Shown here in pieces: positions 1 to 6,142 of a stretch of 62,750 bases of DNA. How positions within the stretch are numbered: position 1 is the stretch's first letter; each line of letters starts with the position of its first letter. A model generated the notes under the pieces. It saw nothing but the letters and a program-made list of their open reading frames with translations. It was not told the origin of the DNA and did not search any database. The stretch is taken from contig NZ_VIRM01000055.1 of assembly GCF_006874475.1 (NCBI RefSeq), positions 1 to 62,750 of the forward strand. Reading direction: 5' to 3'. Made by a program: the position numbers and the translations under genes. The stretch is from Microbispora hainanensis. Lineage in GTDB: Bacteria > Actinomycetota > Actinomycetes > Streptosporangiales > Streptosporangiaceae.

Positions 1-72
1 ATCCAGCGGTTAACCCGGTGAACGTTGCCGGTCACAGCACCAGCACGGTGGCAGGGGCACTACCATCGCGGC

Positions 73-648
73 ATGGCCCCCACCAAGGCCGACCTGGAGG
101 CGGCGCGGAACGCGACGATCGACGACGTGCTCGGCCCCGAGCTCGACGTGCTGTTCTGCGGGATCAACCCCAGCCTCTACTCGGCCGCGACCGGTCACCA
201 CTTCGCGCGGCCGGGCAACCGGTTCTGGCCCGTGCTGCACCTGTCCGGTCTCGTGCCACGCAGGCTCGCGCCGTCCGAGCAGCACCTGCTCCCGTCGTAC
301 GGGCTCGGCATCACCAACATCGTGGCCAGGGCGACCGCGCGGGCCGACGAGCTGACCCCGGACGAGCTGCGCGAGGGCGGCGCGCGGCTCGCGCGGCTGG
401 TCGCGGAGGTCCGCCCCCGCGTCCTGGCGATAGCGGGGGTGTCGGCCTACCGGGTCGCCTTCGCGCGCCCCGCCGCCCGGATCGGCCCGCAGGAGGAGAC
501 GGTCGGCGGGACGGCACTGTGGGTGCTGCCCAACCCCAGTGGGCTGAACGCCCATTTTGATCTCGATAGGCTCACTGCCGAGTACGTACGGCTGAGGCGC
601 GCCACGCCGGATTCGCCGGCCGATCGTCCCGAAGGAGGCCGTCCATGA
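73..648 (+). CDS. mug: G/U mismatch-specific uracil-DNA glycosylase (Mug family)
   Basis: This 191-residue protein should remove uracil or thymine-like bases from G:U and G:T mispairs as the first step of base-excision repair. The sequence shows the family signature GINPS near residue 30, the NRFWP block near 49 and the C-terminal NPSGLNAHF loop near 155, which together form the base pocket. The ATG at 73 is preferred over a TTG at 25 because TACCAT sits six bases upstream, the geometry of a leaderless transcript. Its stop overlaps the start of the next gene (ATGA), so the two are probably co-translated. The length is normal for the family. Confidence 0.9.
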   Translation: MAPTKADLEAARNATIDDVLGPELDVLFCGINPSLYSAATGHHFARPGNRFWPVLHLSGLVPRRLAPSEQHLLPSYGLGITNIVARATARADELTPDELREGGARLARLVAEVRPRVLAIAGVSAYRVAFARPAARIGPQEETVGGTALWVLPNPSGLNAHFDLDRLTAEYVRLRRATPDSPADRPEGGRP

Positions 649-1055
649 CAGCGGCAGCGGATCGCCCCGTCCTCTCACTGATGCTTGCCGTGCCCGACGC
701 GAGCGCGGCAGCACGCTGGTACGCACAGGCGCTCGGCGCCACCACGCTGTGGGACCTCGGCGGGGTCGTCGGGCTGACGGTCGGTGGAGCGCCCTTCTTC
801 CTCGGCGAGCCGGAGAAGAACGGCTGGGCCACCCCCGCCGAGGCGGGCACGAGGACCGTGCGGGTGGAGGTATTCGTCGACGATCCGGACGCCTTCATCG
901 CGCGCGCCGTGGCCGCCGGAGCGGACGGCAGCGTCGATCGGATTCGCGACCACGAGATGCCCTGGGGCGTTCACCGCCAGGGCGGCTTCCTTGACCCGTT
1001 CGGTCACCTGTGGCTCGTCGGGGACAGGTCCCCGCTCACGGCCCACGAGGTGTGA
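645..1055 (+). CDS. VOC (glyoxalase/bleomycin-resistance fold) protein
   Basis: This 136-residue single-module vicinal-oxygen-chelate protein has the usual pattern of an N-terminal beta strand, an ARWYAQALG helix near residue 23 and the C-terminal DPFGHLW strand near 118, where the second metal ligand normally lies. Its substrate cannot be read from the sequence. It overlaps the upstream mug gene by ATGA. A GGAGG-like Shine-Dalgarno sequence lies inside the mug 3' end. It could be a small-molecule resistance or isomerase protein; only the fold call is firm. Confidence 0.85.
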   Translation: MTAAADRPVLSLMLAVPDASAAARWYAQALGATTLWDLGGVVGLTVGGAPFFLGEPEKNGWATPAEAGTRTVRVEVFVDDPDAFIARAVAAGADGSVDRIRDHEMPWGVHRQGGFLDPFGHLWLVGDRSPLTAHEV

Positions 1056-1156
1056 CCGCCGGCCCGTTCGGCGGACCGTTCGGCGGACCGAACGCCCGCT
1101 GGAGGCTGGAGGCCATCGCGGCCGAGATGGCCCGCCTGCGCCCGCCGCCGGCCTGA
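1052..1156 (+). CDS. possible coupled micropeptide, 34 residues
   Basis: A GTG start overlaps the stop of the VOC gene as GTGA and opens a 34-residue frame ending at a TGA. The peptide starts with two direct copies of GPFGGP, encoded by an exact DNA repeat, followed by an amphipathic-looking Arg/Glu/Ala helix. The overlap suggests translational coupling, but the frame is short, resembles no family I know, and could be chance in GC-rich DNA. Confidence 0.28.
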   Translation: MTAGPFGGPFGGPNARWRLEAIAAEMARLRPPPA

Positions 1157-1174
1157 CGGGATCGGCCGCCGCGG

Positions 1175-2125
1175 TCAGGGACGGCCCGCTCCCGGCTCCT
1201 CTCCGCCCAGAGGCCGCTCCACCTCTGCCTCGTGCCCGGCCCGCACCCTGGCGGACAGGAAGCCGGCGGCCTCGTCGAGCGCCGCGTCGGCCTCGTCGAG
1301 GTGGCCGAAGTGGTTCTGGAAGACGTGCGGCACCTGCGGCCAGACCCGCAGCGTGACCTCCACCTCGTCGGCGGCCGCGCGCCCGGCGAGCCGGACGGAG
1401 TCGTCCAGCAGGAGCTCGTTCGAGCCGGCCTGCACCAGCAGCGGGGGCAGGCCCCGGAGGTCGGCGAAGACGGGGCTGGCCAGCGGCTGGGTGGGGTCCT
1501 GACCGGCCAGGTAGGGGGTGGCGAACGCCTGGAGCGCCTCCGGGACGAAGATCGGGTCGGCGTCCTTCTTCGTGTGCATGCTCTCCCCGCTGAGGGTCAG
1601 GTCGGTCCAGGGGGAGAAGACGACGGCGCCCGCGGGCTGCGGCAGGCCGGCGTCGCGGGCCGCGACCAGGGTGGCGACGACCAGCCCGCCGCCCGCCGAG
1701 TCACCGGCGAGCACCAGTTCCTCCGGTCGCACCCCCTCGTCGAGCAGTGCCCGATAGGCGGCCAGGCCGTCCTCCACCGCGGCGGGGAACGGATGCTCGG
1801 GGGCCAGCCGATAGTCGACGGACGTCGCCCGCAACCCCGTACGGCGCACCAACTGGGCGGTGAACCCGGCGTGCGTGCCGGGCGACCCCAGGACGTAGCC
1901 GCCGCCGTGGAAGTGGAGCAGCCGCCCGCGTGCGGCGCCGGTGGCCGGGGTCAGGTCGAGCGCGGGACGGCCGCCGAGCACCGTCTCCTGCACGGTGACG
2001 TCGCCGGGCACGGGCCGGGAGAGGGCGAGGGCGAATCCGGCGCGCTGCTCCTCCAGGGTCGGGTTCGGGTGGACGGGGGCGTTGCGGTGCAGGGCGTCGA
2101 CGGCCTCGCGCTGCTGGCGGGTCAT
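1175..2125 (-). CDS. alpha/beta hydrolase, hormone-sensitive-lipase family esterase
   Basis: This 316-residue cytoplasmic carboxylesterase of the HSL group carries the oxyanion-hole motif HGGGYV near residue 75 and the nucleophile motif GDSAGGG near residue 145, with a late His in the VPHVF segment as the probable general base. The start at 2125 is supported by a CCGGAGG ribosome site; the longer upstream reading frame would run through the shared promoter. It is transcribed divergently from a MarR regulator, and three ATTCC-GGAAT palindromes lie between them. The natural ester is unknown, and the regulator suggests an inducible response to a phenolic or lipophilic compound. Confidence 0.88.
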   Translation of the reverse strand: MTRQQREAVDALHRNAPVHPNPTLEEQRAGFALALSRPVPGDVTVQETVLGGRPALDLTPATGAARGRLLHFHGGGYVLGSPGTHAGFTAQLVRRTGLRATSVDYRLAPEHPFPAAVEDGLAAYRALLDEGVRPEELVLAGDSAGGGLVVATLVAARDAGLPQPAGAVVFSPWTDLTLSGESMHTKKDADPIFVPEALQAFATPYLAGQDPTQPLASPVFADLRGLPPLLVQAGSNELLLDDSVRLAGRAAADEVEVTLRVWPQVPHVFQNHFGHLDEADAALDEAAGFLSARVRAGHEAEVERPLGGEEPGAGRP

Positions 2126-2156
2126 CAGAACCTCCGGGGAGTCGGTAGTGAAAGGA

Positions 2157-2220
2157 TGCATTCCGTGGAATGCACGTGTGGCCGGAAACCCGATTCCCGG
2201 GAAGATGATTCCCCGGAATC
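2157..2220. promoter_or_regulatory. three ATTCC-NN-GGAAT palindromes, probable MarR operators
   Basis: Three inverted repeats share one core. TGCATTCC-GT-GGAATGCA is at 2157-2174, TTCC-CG-GGAA is at 2194-2203, and GATTCC-CC-GGAATC is at 2207-2220. They fill the gap between the divergent esterase and MarR genes, which is where MarR proteins usually bind. Centre spacings are about 33 and 15 bp. Confidence 0.7.
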
Positions 2221-2236
2221 TTCTGCGGCCGAGAAT

Positions 2237-2680
2237 ATGACGGACGTCACTCGCCTGTTCACCGATCTCGTCCGCGTCGAGACCCGGCTGTACAACACGG
2301 CGAGCGACCGGCTGCGCGCCGAGCACGGCATCGGCCTGGGACAGTTCGAGTTCCTGGACATCATCGACGGCCGTCCCGGCTGCCGGGTGCTCGATATCGT
2401 GCGCGAGGTGGGGATCACCGTCGGAGCCGTGAGCAAGGCCGTGGACCGGCTCGAAAGCGCGGGCCTGTGCGTCCGCACGGCGCATCCGGACGACCGGCGG
2501 TCCTCCGTCCTCAGCCTCACGCCGGAGGGCTCCCGGCTCCTGGCCGTGGCCCGCCCGACCCTGCGGGACGAGCTGGCCGCCCGCACCGCCGCGGTCCCGG
2601 CCGCCGAGCTCGCCAGGACCGCCGCGACGCTCGCGACGCTGCGCGCGGCGCTGGAGGAGCACGGGCGGGACGGGACCTGA
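2237..2680 (+). CDS. MarR-family transcriptional regulator
   Basis: This 147-residue winged-helix regulator has the family layout: a dimerisation helix, a helix-turn-helix around VGITVGAVSKAVDRLESAGL near residue 55, and a beta wing HPDDRRSSVLSLT near residue 80. It probably represses the divergent esterase and itself through the palindromes at 2157-2220. No strong ribosome site precedes the ATG chosen here. An in-frame ATG at 2156 would add 27 residues but would place the operators inside the coding region, so the shorter form is preferred. Confidence 0.86.
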   Translation: MTDVTRLFTDLVRVETRLYNTASDRLRAEHGIGLGQFEFLDIIDGRPGCRVLDIVREVGITVGAVSKAVDRLESAGLCVRTAHPDDRRSSVLSLTPEGSRLLAVARPTLRDELAARTAAVPAAELARTAATLATLRAALEEHGRDGT

Positions 2681-2701
2681 GCCCTGCCCCCGCCGTCACC
2701 T

Positions 2702-2722
2702 GCCCGGCCGGCTTGGCCGGGC
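2702..2722. terminator. bidirectional hairpin terminator
   Basis: GCCCGGCC and GGCCGGGC form a perfect 8-bp stem with a GGCTT loop between the convergent ends of the MarR gene and the minus-strand cluster. Confidence 0.6.
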
Positions 2723-2727
2723 GCGTC

Positions 2728-3357
2728 TCACGGGTGGCCGGGGCGGGACAGGATCCGTCCCGTGCCCGGGGGCGGCAGCCGCGCCACCTCGCGGTCGTGG
2801 AAGGCCACCATGTCCTCGGCGTCGGCGTACAGCTCGGCGACGGCCCGAGCGCAGCCCTCGACGACCCGGGTGTCGGTGATCCGCCGCCCGCCCACATGGG
2901 CGCCGATCTTGTCGTAGAGGATCTCGTACATCAGGTCCCTGGTGAGGATCAGCAGCTCGGGCAGCGGAGCGCGGGTCTCCAGGTGGCGTACGGACCGGGC
3001 GTGCAGCGCCCGCGCCCGCTCGCCCGCCCGCGTGCGCGCCGCGAGCAGCACGATCTCCCACTGCAGGTAGGGCGTCGGCGGCATCTCGACGATCCGCAGC
3101 CGGCGCAGCTCCGCCCGGGGCGGCAGGTCGTCGGCGAAGCGCATCTCGTTCATCAGCGCGAGCGACCGGTCCCAGTCTCCGCTCATCATGGCGACCCAGC
3201 TCGGGGTGTCGGGCTCGTGGAAGTGCTGGGCGCGTTCCAGCTTCCATACGACGCCCTCCATCCGGCGCAGGTGGTCGTAGAGCTCGGTCCGGTACTCCGC
3301 GACGGGAAGCACCTCTCCCGCGGCCTGTCTGACGTGCTCGAACGCTTCTCCGGGCAT
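2728..3357 (-). CDS. DUF6879-like protein, first paralogue of the peptide cluster
   Basis: This 209-residue soluble protein has no known biochemical role. Its layout resembles DUF6879: a VWKLERAQHFHEPD region near residue 34, an LRIVEMPPTPYLQWE segment, an AGE motif, an LPELLILTRDLMYEILYD strand pair and a final acidic helix. It shares all of these with the paralogue at 3671-4309. The start at 3357 has a GAAGGAGA ribosome site; an upstream extension would run into the peptide gene. It is the last gene of the minus-strand cluster, directly after the 42-residue peptide gene. I infer a role as modifying enzyme, chaperone or immunity partner for that peptide; none of these is demonstrated. Confidence 0.7.
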   Translation of the reverse strand: MPGEAFEHVRQAAGEVLPVAEYRTELYDHLRRMEGVVWKLERAQHFHEPDTPSWVAMMSGDWDRSLALMNEMRFADDLPPRAELRRLRIVEMPPTPYLQWEIVLLAARTRAGERARALHARSVRHLETRAPLPELLILTRDLMYEILYDKIGAHVGGRRITDTRVVEGCARAVAELYADAEDMVAFHDREVARLPPPGTGRILSRPGHP

Positions 3358-3461
3358 GAAGTCTCCTTCGGCCAGAAGCCGAATCGCTGGTCGGAGCGCG
3401 CCAGGCTCCGGCCCGGATATGGAAACTGGCGCGCTTGGGTCTTCCGTGGACGTCTGGTCAG

Positions 3462-3590
3462 TCAGTTCCCCGTCGAGTTGCTGCACACGGCCGTCTCGGT
3501 CGCGTCCAGCAGCCTGATCGTGATCTGCCTCGTCCTCGCCGTTCCTTCGGTTTCCTGCACCACCTCGGGTTCTGGCTCGGCCGGCTTCAT
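3462..3590 (-). CDS. candidate RiPP precursor peptide B, 42 residues
   Basis: This small gene has a clear GGAGGGTGAG ribosome site before its ATG. The peptide has an acidic, Pro/Glu-rich N-terminal half (residues 2-16), a block ITIRLLD at 23-29, and a Cys/Ser/Thr/Asn tail TAVCSNSTGN at 33-42. From residue 23 it aligns without gaps to precursor A (8 of 20 identical), sharing I-x-I-R-x-L-D and E-T. The acidic leader plus short Ser/Thr/Cys tail is typical of RiPP precursors. It lies between two DUF6879-like genes and ends in Asn, the residue activated by MccB-type enzymes, although precursor A does not end in Asn. Confidence 0.72.
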   Translation of the reverse strand: MKPAEPEPEVVQETEGTARTRQITIRLLDATETAVCSNSTGN

Positions 3591-3645
3591 CTCACCCTCC
3601 GCTCGTCGGCGTGGCCGCAGACTCTCCCCCGAGGGCGACACGTCG

Positions 3646-3674
3646 ATCGTTGGCCGCTGCCGATCCAGGGTCAA
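3646..3674 (-). promoter_or_regulatory. candidate promoter of precursor B
   Basis: Read on the minus strand, TTGACC (3669-3674) and AACGAT (3646-3651) are 17 bases apart, about 57 bases before the peptide ATG. The TTGACC overlaps the stop of the upstream DUF6879-like gene. Precursor A has the same arrangement. Confidence 0.45.
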
Positions 3675-4309
3675 GGCCCAATCTCTGCGGACTTCTCCGA
3701 CAGATCGAGCGGGGGCGGCAGCGGGGCCACCTCGCGTTCGAAGAACGGCATCAGGTCCTCGCCCTCGCCGTACAAAGAGGCCAGAGCGGACAGACAGGGG
3801 GCGACGACCGCGGTGTCGGTGATCCGGCGGGCCCCGACAGCGGCGCCGATGTCGTCGTAGCGGACCTCGTACAGCAGGCCAGGGCCGAAGACCACCAGTT
3901 CGGGCAGCGGTGCCCGGGTCTCCAGCGGTGCGACCGCCGCCGCTCCGAGCACTCTGATCTCCTCGCCCGCCGCCACCCGTACGGCGAAGATCTGCGCCTC
4001 CCACTGCAGGTAGGGAGTCAGGGGCAGCTCGACGACGCGCAGCCGCCGGAACGGGGCCCGCTCGCGGTACATCGCGGTCAGCGGGGCCCGCATCCGCTCG
4101 ATGAGCTCGACGGCCCGTGTCCAGTCGCCCGCGTCGGCGGCCCGCCAGCTCGGCAGGGCCGGCTCGTGGAAGTGCTGGGCGCGCTCCAGCTTCCACACCA
4201 CCTCCGACGCGTCGCGATAGACCTCCTCGAACTCGGCCTGGTAGGCCTCCAACCCCAGGAACTCGCCGTCGGCGGCCCTGACCTCATCGAACACATCGCT
4301 CGGGATCAC
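3671..4309 (-). CDS. DUF6879-like protein, second paralogue of the peptide cluster
   Basis: This 212-residue paralogue of the protein at 2728-3357 has the same ordered blocks: VWKLERAQHFHEPALPSW near residue 38, FRRLRVVELPLTPYLQWE near 90, AAGEEIRVL, LPELVVFGPGLLYEVRYDD and ITDTAVV. These match the general DUF6879 pattern (RVRVV...P, AAGEdIR, VF..lly...D). The GTG start has an excellent GAGGAGG site and lies 26 bp inside the end of the M50 gene, so translation is probably coupled to the peptidase. Function is unknown. The duplication beside two different precursors suggests one copy per peptide. Confidence 0.72.
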   Translation of the reverse strand: MIPSDVFDEVRAADGEFLGLEAYQAEFEEVYRDASEVVWKLERAQHFHEPALPSWRAADAGDWTRAVELIERMRAPLTAMYRERAPFRRLRVVELPLTPYLQWEAQIFAVRVAAGEEIRVLGAAAVAPLETRAPLPELVVFGPGLLYEVRYDDIGAAVGARRITDTAVVAPCLSALASLYGEGEDLMPFFEREVAPLPPPLDLSEKSAEIGP

Positions 4310-5498
4310 GGTTCCTCCTCAGCAATCCGGCGGCACGGCGCGCCTTCGGGCCGTGCCTGCGCCACCACGTCGTGGCCCAGAGGACGTGGAATCCGGTGAC
4401 GACCAGCACCGTGACCACGCCGTCCGCCGCGGCGACCCAGCCGGGCGGGTCGAGCAGCGCGCGTACGGCACCGGCGAGCAGGCCCAGGGTCGCGGGAATC
4501 GTCACCACGGCGGCGAGCCAGAGGCACAGCGCGGTCCCGGCGACGAGCAGCGCGGTGTACGCCCGGACCCACCGGCCCTCGGCCCGCGGCAGCCGGGCGA
4601 GCGGGTCGGCCGACCGGCGCAGCAGGGCCCGGCGGCATACGTGCGCGGAGTACGCGACGGAGTCGCCGTACAGGTTCCGGCAGCCCGTCACGTCCTGCAG
4701 GACGAAGTAGAGATCGGTGCGCATGAACACCAGGAACTGGGCCGACAGCATGACCAGCGCCGTCAGGGCGACGACGGACAGGGCCGGGCGCGGACCCGCC
4801 GCCACGGTCAGCAGGAGGCAGACCGCGCACACGGCGGCGTCCACCGCCATGCCGGCAAGGTAGACCGTCAGCCGGACCCGGCGCTCCGCCAGCCAGATGC
4901 CCGACACCTCGGTCTGCGCCGTGAGGAACTGCAGACGGGTGCCGAACCTGATGCGACCCGGCACGCCGGCGGCGCGAGCCGTGCACAGATGGGCCAGTTC
5001 GTGCAGGAGGATCAGCAGCCAGCCGGCCGCCGTCTGCGCGAGCAGGACCAGCGTTCCGCGGTCGCTCCAGAGCAGGTCGCGCCAGCCGGGCATGACGCCC
5101 GGCCGCAGCAGCGCCACCGCCGCACCGGCGAGGATCACCGCCGCCAGGGCGGCGTGCAGCACCGGATCGAGCGTCCACCGCACGTGGCGGGGCAGCAGCC
5201 GCGGAAAGGTGGGCGGCGGGGGAGCGGGCGCGGGAACGGGACGGCCGTCCACCGCCGCCACCAGTCCCGCGCGGACCAGGCCGTCGACGAAGCCGCCCAC
5301 GTTCATGCGGATCCCGGTCTCCGCGCCGAGCCGGCGCTCCACCTCGGGGACCGTGGCCCCCTCCTGGAACAGGCGGATGACCCGCATGCCCTGCGCGGGC
5401 ACGGCGATGACGTCGCCGGTCTCCACTCGCCCGACGATCCACTCCTCGCGATCCCGGCGTACGCCGAGGTCGTGCAGGATGACCCGGGTCGGTGTCAT
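4284..5498 (-). CDS. membrane M50-type zinc metallopeptidase with PqqD-like N-terminal domain
   Basis: This 404-residue protein begins with an about 80-residue domain resembling PqqD-type RiPP recognition elements (MRVIRLFQEGATVPEVERRL near residue 38). A Pro-rich linker and several hydrophobic spans follow. The zinc motif HELAH is at 166-170 within a membrane helix, and a second M50-type motif RTDLYFVLQD lies near 256. It is probably an integral-membrane protease that recognises the leader of a precursor peptide and trims or exports it. Its ATG overlaps the stop of the repeat-containing upstream frame (ATGA), and its end overlaps the DUF6879-like gene. Annotation as a peptidase rests on the HExxH motif; the substrate is inferred from context. 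Confidence 0.82.
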   Translation of the reverse strand: MTPTRVILHDLGVRRDREEWIVGRVETGDVIAVPAQGMRVIRLFQEGATVPEVERRLGAETGIRMNVGGFVDGLVRAGLVAAVDGRPVPAPAPPPPTFPRLLPRHVRWTLDPVLHAALAAVILAGAAVALLRPGVMPGWRDLLWSDRGTLVLLAQTAAGWLLILLHELAHLCTARAAGVPGRIRFGTRLQFLTAQTEVSGIWLAERRVRLTVYLAGMAVDAAVCAVCLLLTVAAGPRPALSVVALTALVMLSAQFLVFMRTDLYFVLQDVTGCRNLYGDSVAYSAHVCRRALLRRSADPLARLPRAEGRWVRAYTALLVAGTALCLWLAAVVTIPATLGLLAGAVRALLDPPGWVAAADGVVTVLVVTGFHVLWATTWWRRHGPKARRAAGLLRRNRDPERCVR

Positions 5499-5914
5499 GA
5501 CGAGCGGCCCACGGGGGGCACCGGGGCGGGCGCACGGCCCACCCCGGTCCTGCCTGACGAGTCACACCCCGCTGCGTACGGCACCGCACTGCGGGTCACC
5601 CCTGGTGAACTCCTCGCGGAAACGGATTTTCCGGGAGGACCGAAATCGGCGTCCCGCCCGTGATGATTCCGTGCGTGCCTGGAATCACCGCAGATCCCGA
5701 AATCACCACACGGCCCGAAACCGCCCCGGGGCCCTAAATCACCACACGGCCCGAAACCGCCCCAGGGCCCGAAAATGCGTTCACGGAAATGCCGCGCGGG
5801 CCCGGGCTTTCCGCGGGACCCGGGAAAGACGCCCATGGCTCCGCTGCGGCCTCCTCCGCCTTGCGATGCGTCCACCGGGAAACCCGCTCGTGACGGGCGG
5901 CATGTGTCAGGCAC
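5495..5914 (-). CDS. possible repeat-containing peptide coupled to the peptidase gene
   Basis: A 139-residue frame starts with GTG 12 bases after the precursor A stop and ends with an ATGA overlap on the peptidase start. An internal ATG at 5836 would give 113 residues. Its centre holds five tandem hexapeptides of the form F/L-G-P/I-W/C/R-G-G/D with Cys in three of the five, encoded at 5684-5773. The rest is Gly/Pro/Arg/Ser-rich with no recognised domain. Codon use is weaker in third-position GC than in neighbours and includes a TTA codon, so it may be intergenic DNA with a repeat. Coupling and repeat periodicity in multiples of three argue for coding. Confidence 0.35.
   Translation of the reverse strand: MPDTCRPSRAGFPVDASQGGGGRSGAMGVFPGSRGKPGPARHFRERIFGPWGGFGPCGDLGPRGGFGPCGDFGICGDSRHARNHHGRDADFGPPGKSVSARSSPGVTRSAVPYAAGCDSSGRTGVGRAPAPVPPVGRSS
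5684..5773 (-). repeat. five tandem 18-bp units encoding FGPxG(G/D)-like hexapeptides
   Basis: Units lie at 5684-5701, 5702-5719, 5720-5737, 5738-5755 and 5756-5773. The second and fourth in this list are identical. A 36-bp higher-order period comes from alternation of two unit types. Differences between units are often synonymous in the minus-strand frame (CCC/CCG, TGT/TGC). Confidence 0.85.
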
Positions 5915-5926
5915 CGCTGGGCGGCC

Positions 5927-6052
5927 TCAGGTCGAGTTCCCCTGGCTGAAGGCCGTCGTTTCGATCTTGTCCAGTCTGCGGATCGCGATATCGGCCGCGA
6001 CCGGCTCGACCTCTTCCTCCGGCTGGGTCTGGTTTTGCTCTTGAGGGGTCAT
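5927..6052 (-). CDS. candidate RiPP precursor peptide A, 41 residues
   Basis: The gene has an AGAAGG ribosome site before its ATG. The peptide has a Gln/Glu-rich N-terminal part (residues 4-16), IAIRRLD at 22-28, and the tail TTAFSQGNST at 32-41. The last 20 residues align without gaps to precursor B, conserving I-x-I-R-x-L-D, E-T and a Ser. It sits between the E1-like gene and the peptidase gene. The conserved block is a plausible recognition motif for the PqqD-like domains of these two enzymes, and the Ser/Thr tail a plausible core. It is too short and polar to be a structural protein, and I know no named family that it matches. Confidence 0.75.
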   Translation of the reverse strand: MTPQEQNQTQPEEEVEPVAADIAIRRLDKIETTAFSQGNST

Positions 6053-6109
6053 CGAGCACCTTCTGTTTGTGGATTTGTCTGGTGCGGACCTCGCGCGAGA
6101 AAACATCTA

Positions 6110-6139
6110 AATGTTCGGATGATGCACATGATCGGTCAA
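6110..6139 (-). promoter_or_regulatory. candidate promoter of precursor A
   Basis: On the minus strand TTGACC (6134-6139) and AACATT (6110-6115) are 18 bases apart and end about 58 bases before the peptide ATG, just after the stop of the E1-like gene. A short inverted repeat AACAT-CTAA-ATGTT at 6102-6115 overlaps the second element and could be an operator. Confidence 0.45.
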
Positions 6140-6142
6140 GTC

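Noticed and set aside
5500..5914. CRISPR-like array from the 36-bp repeat
   Set aside because: Units are directly adjacent without unique spacers and no cas gene is present; it is a simple tandem repeat.
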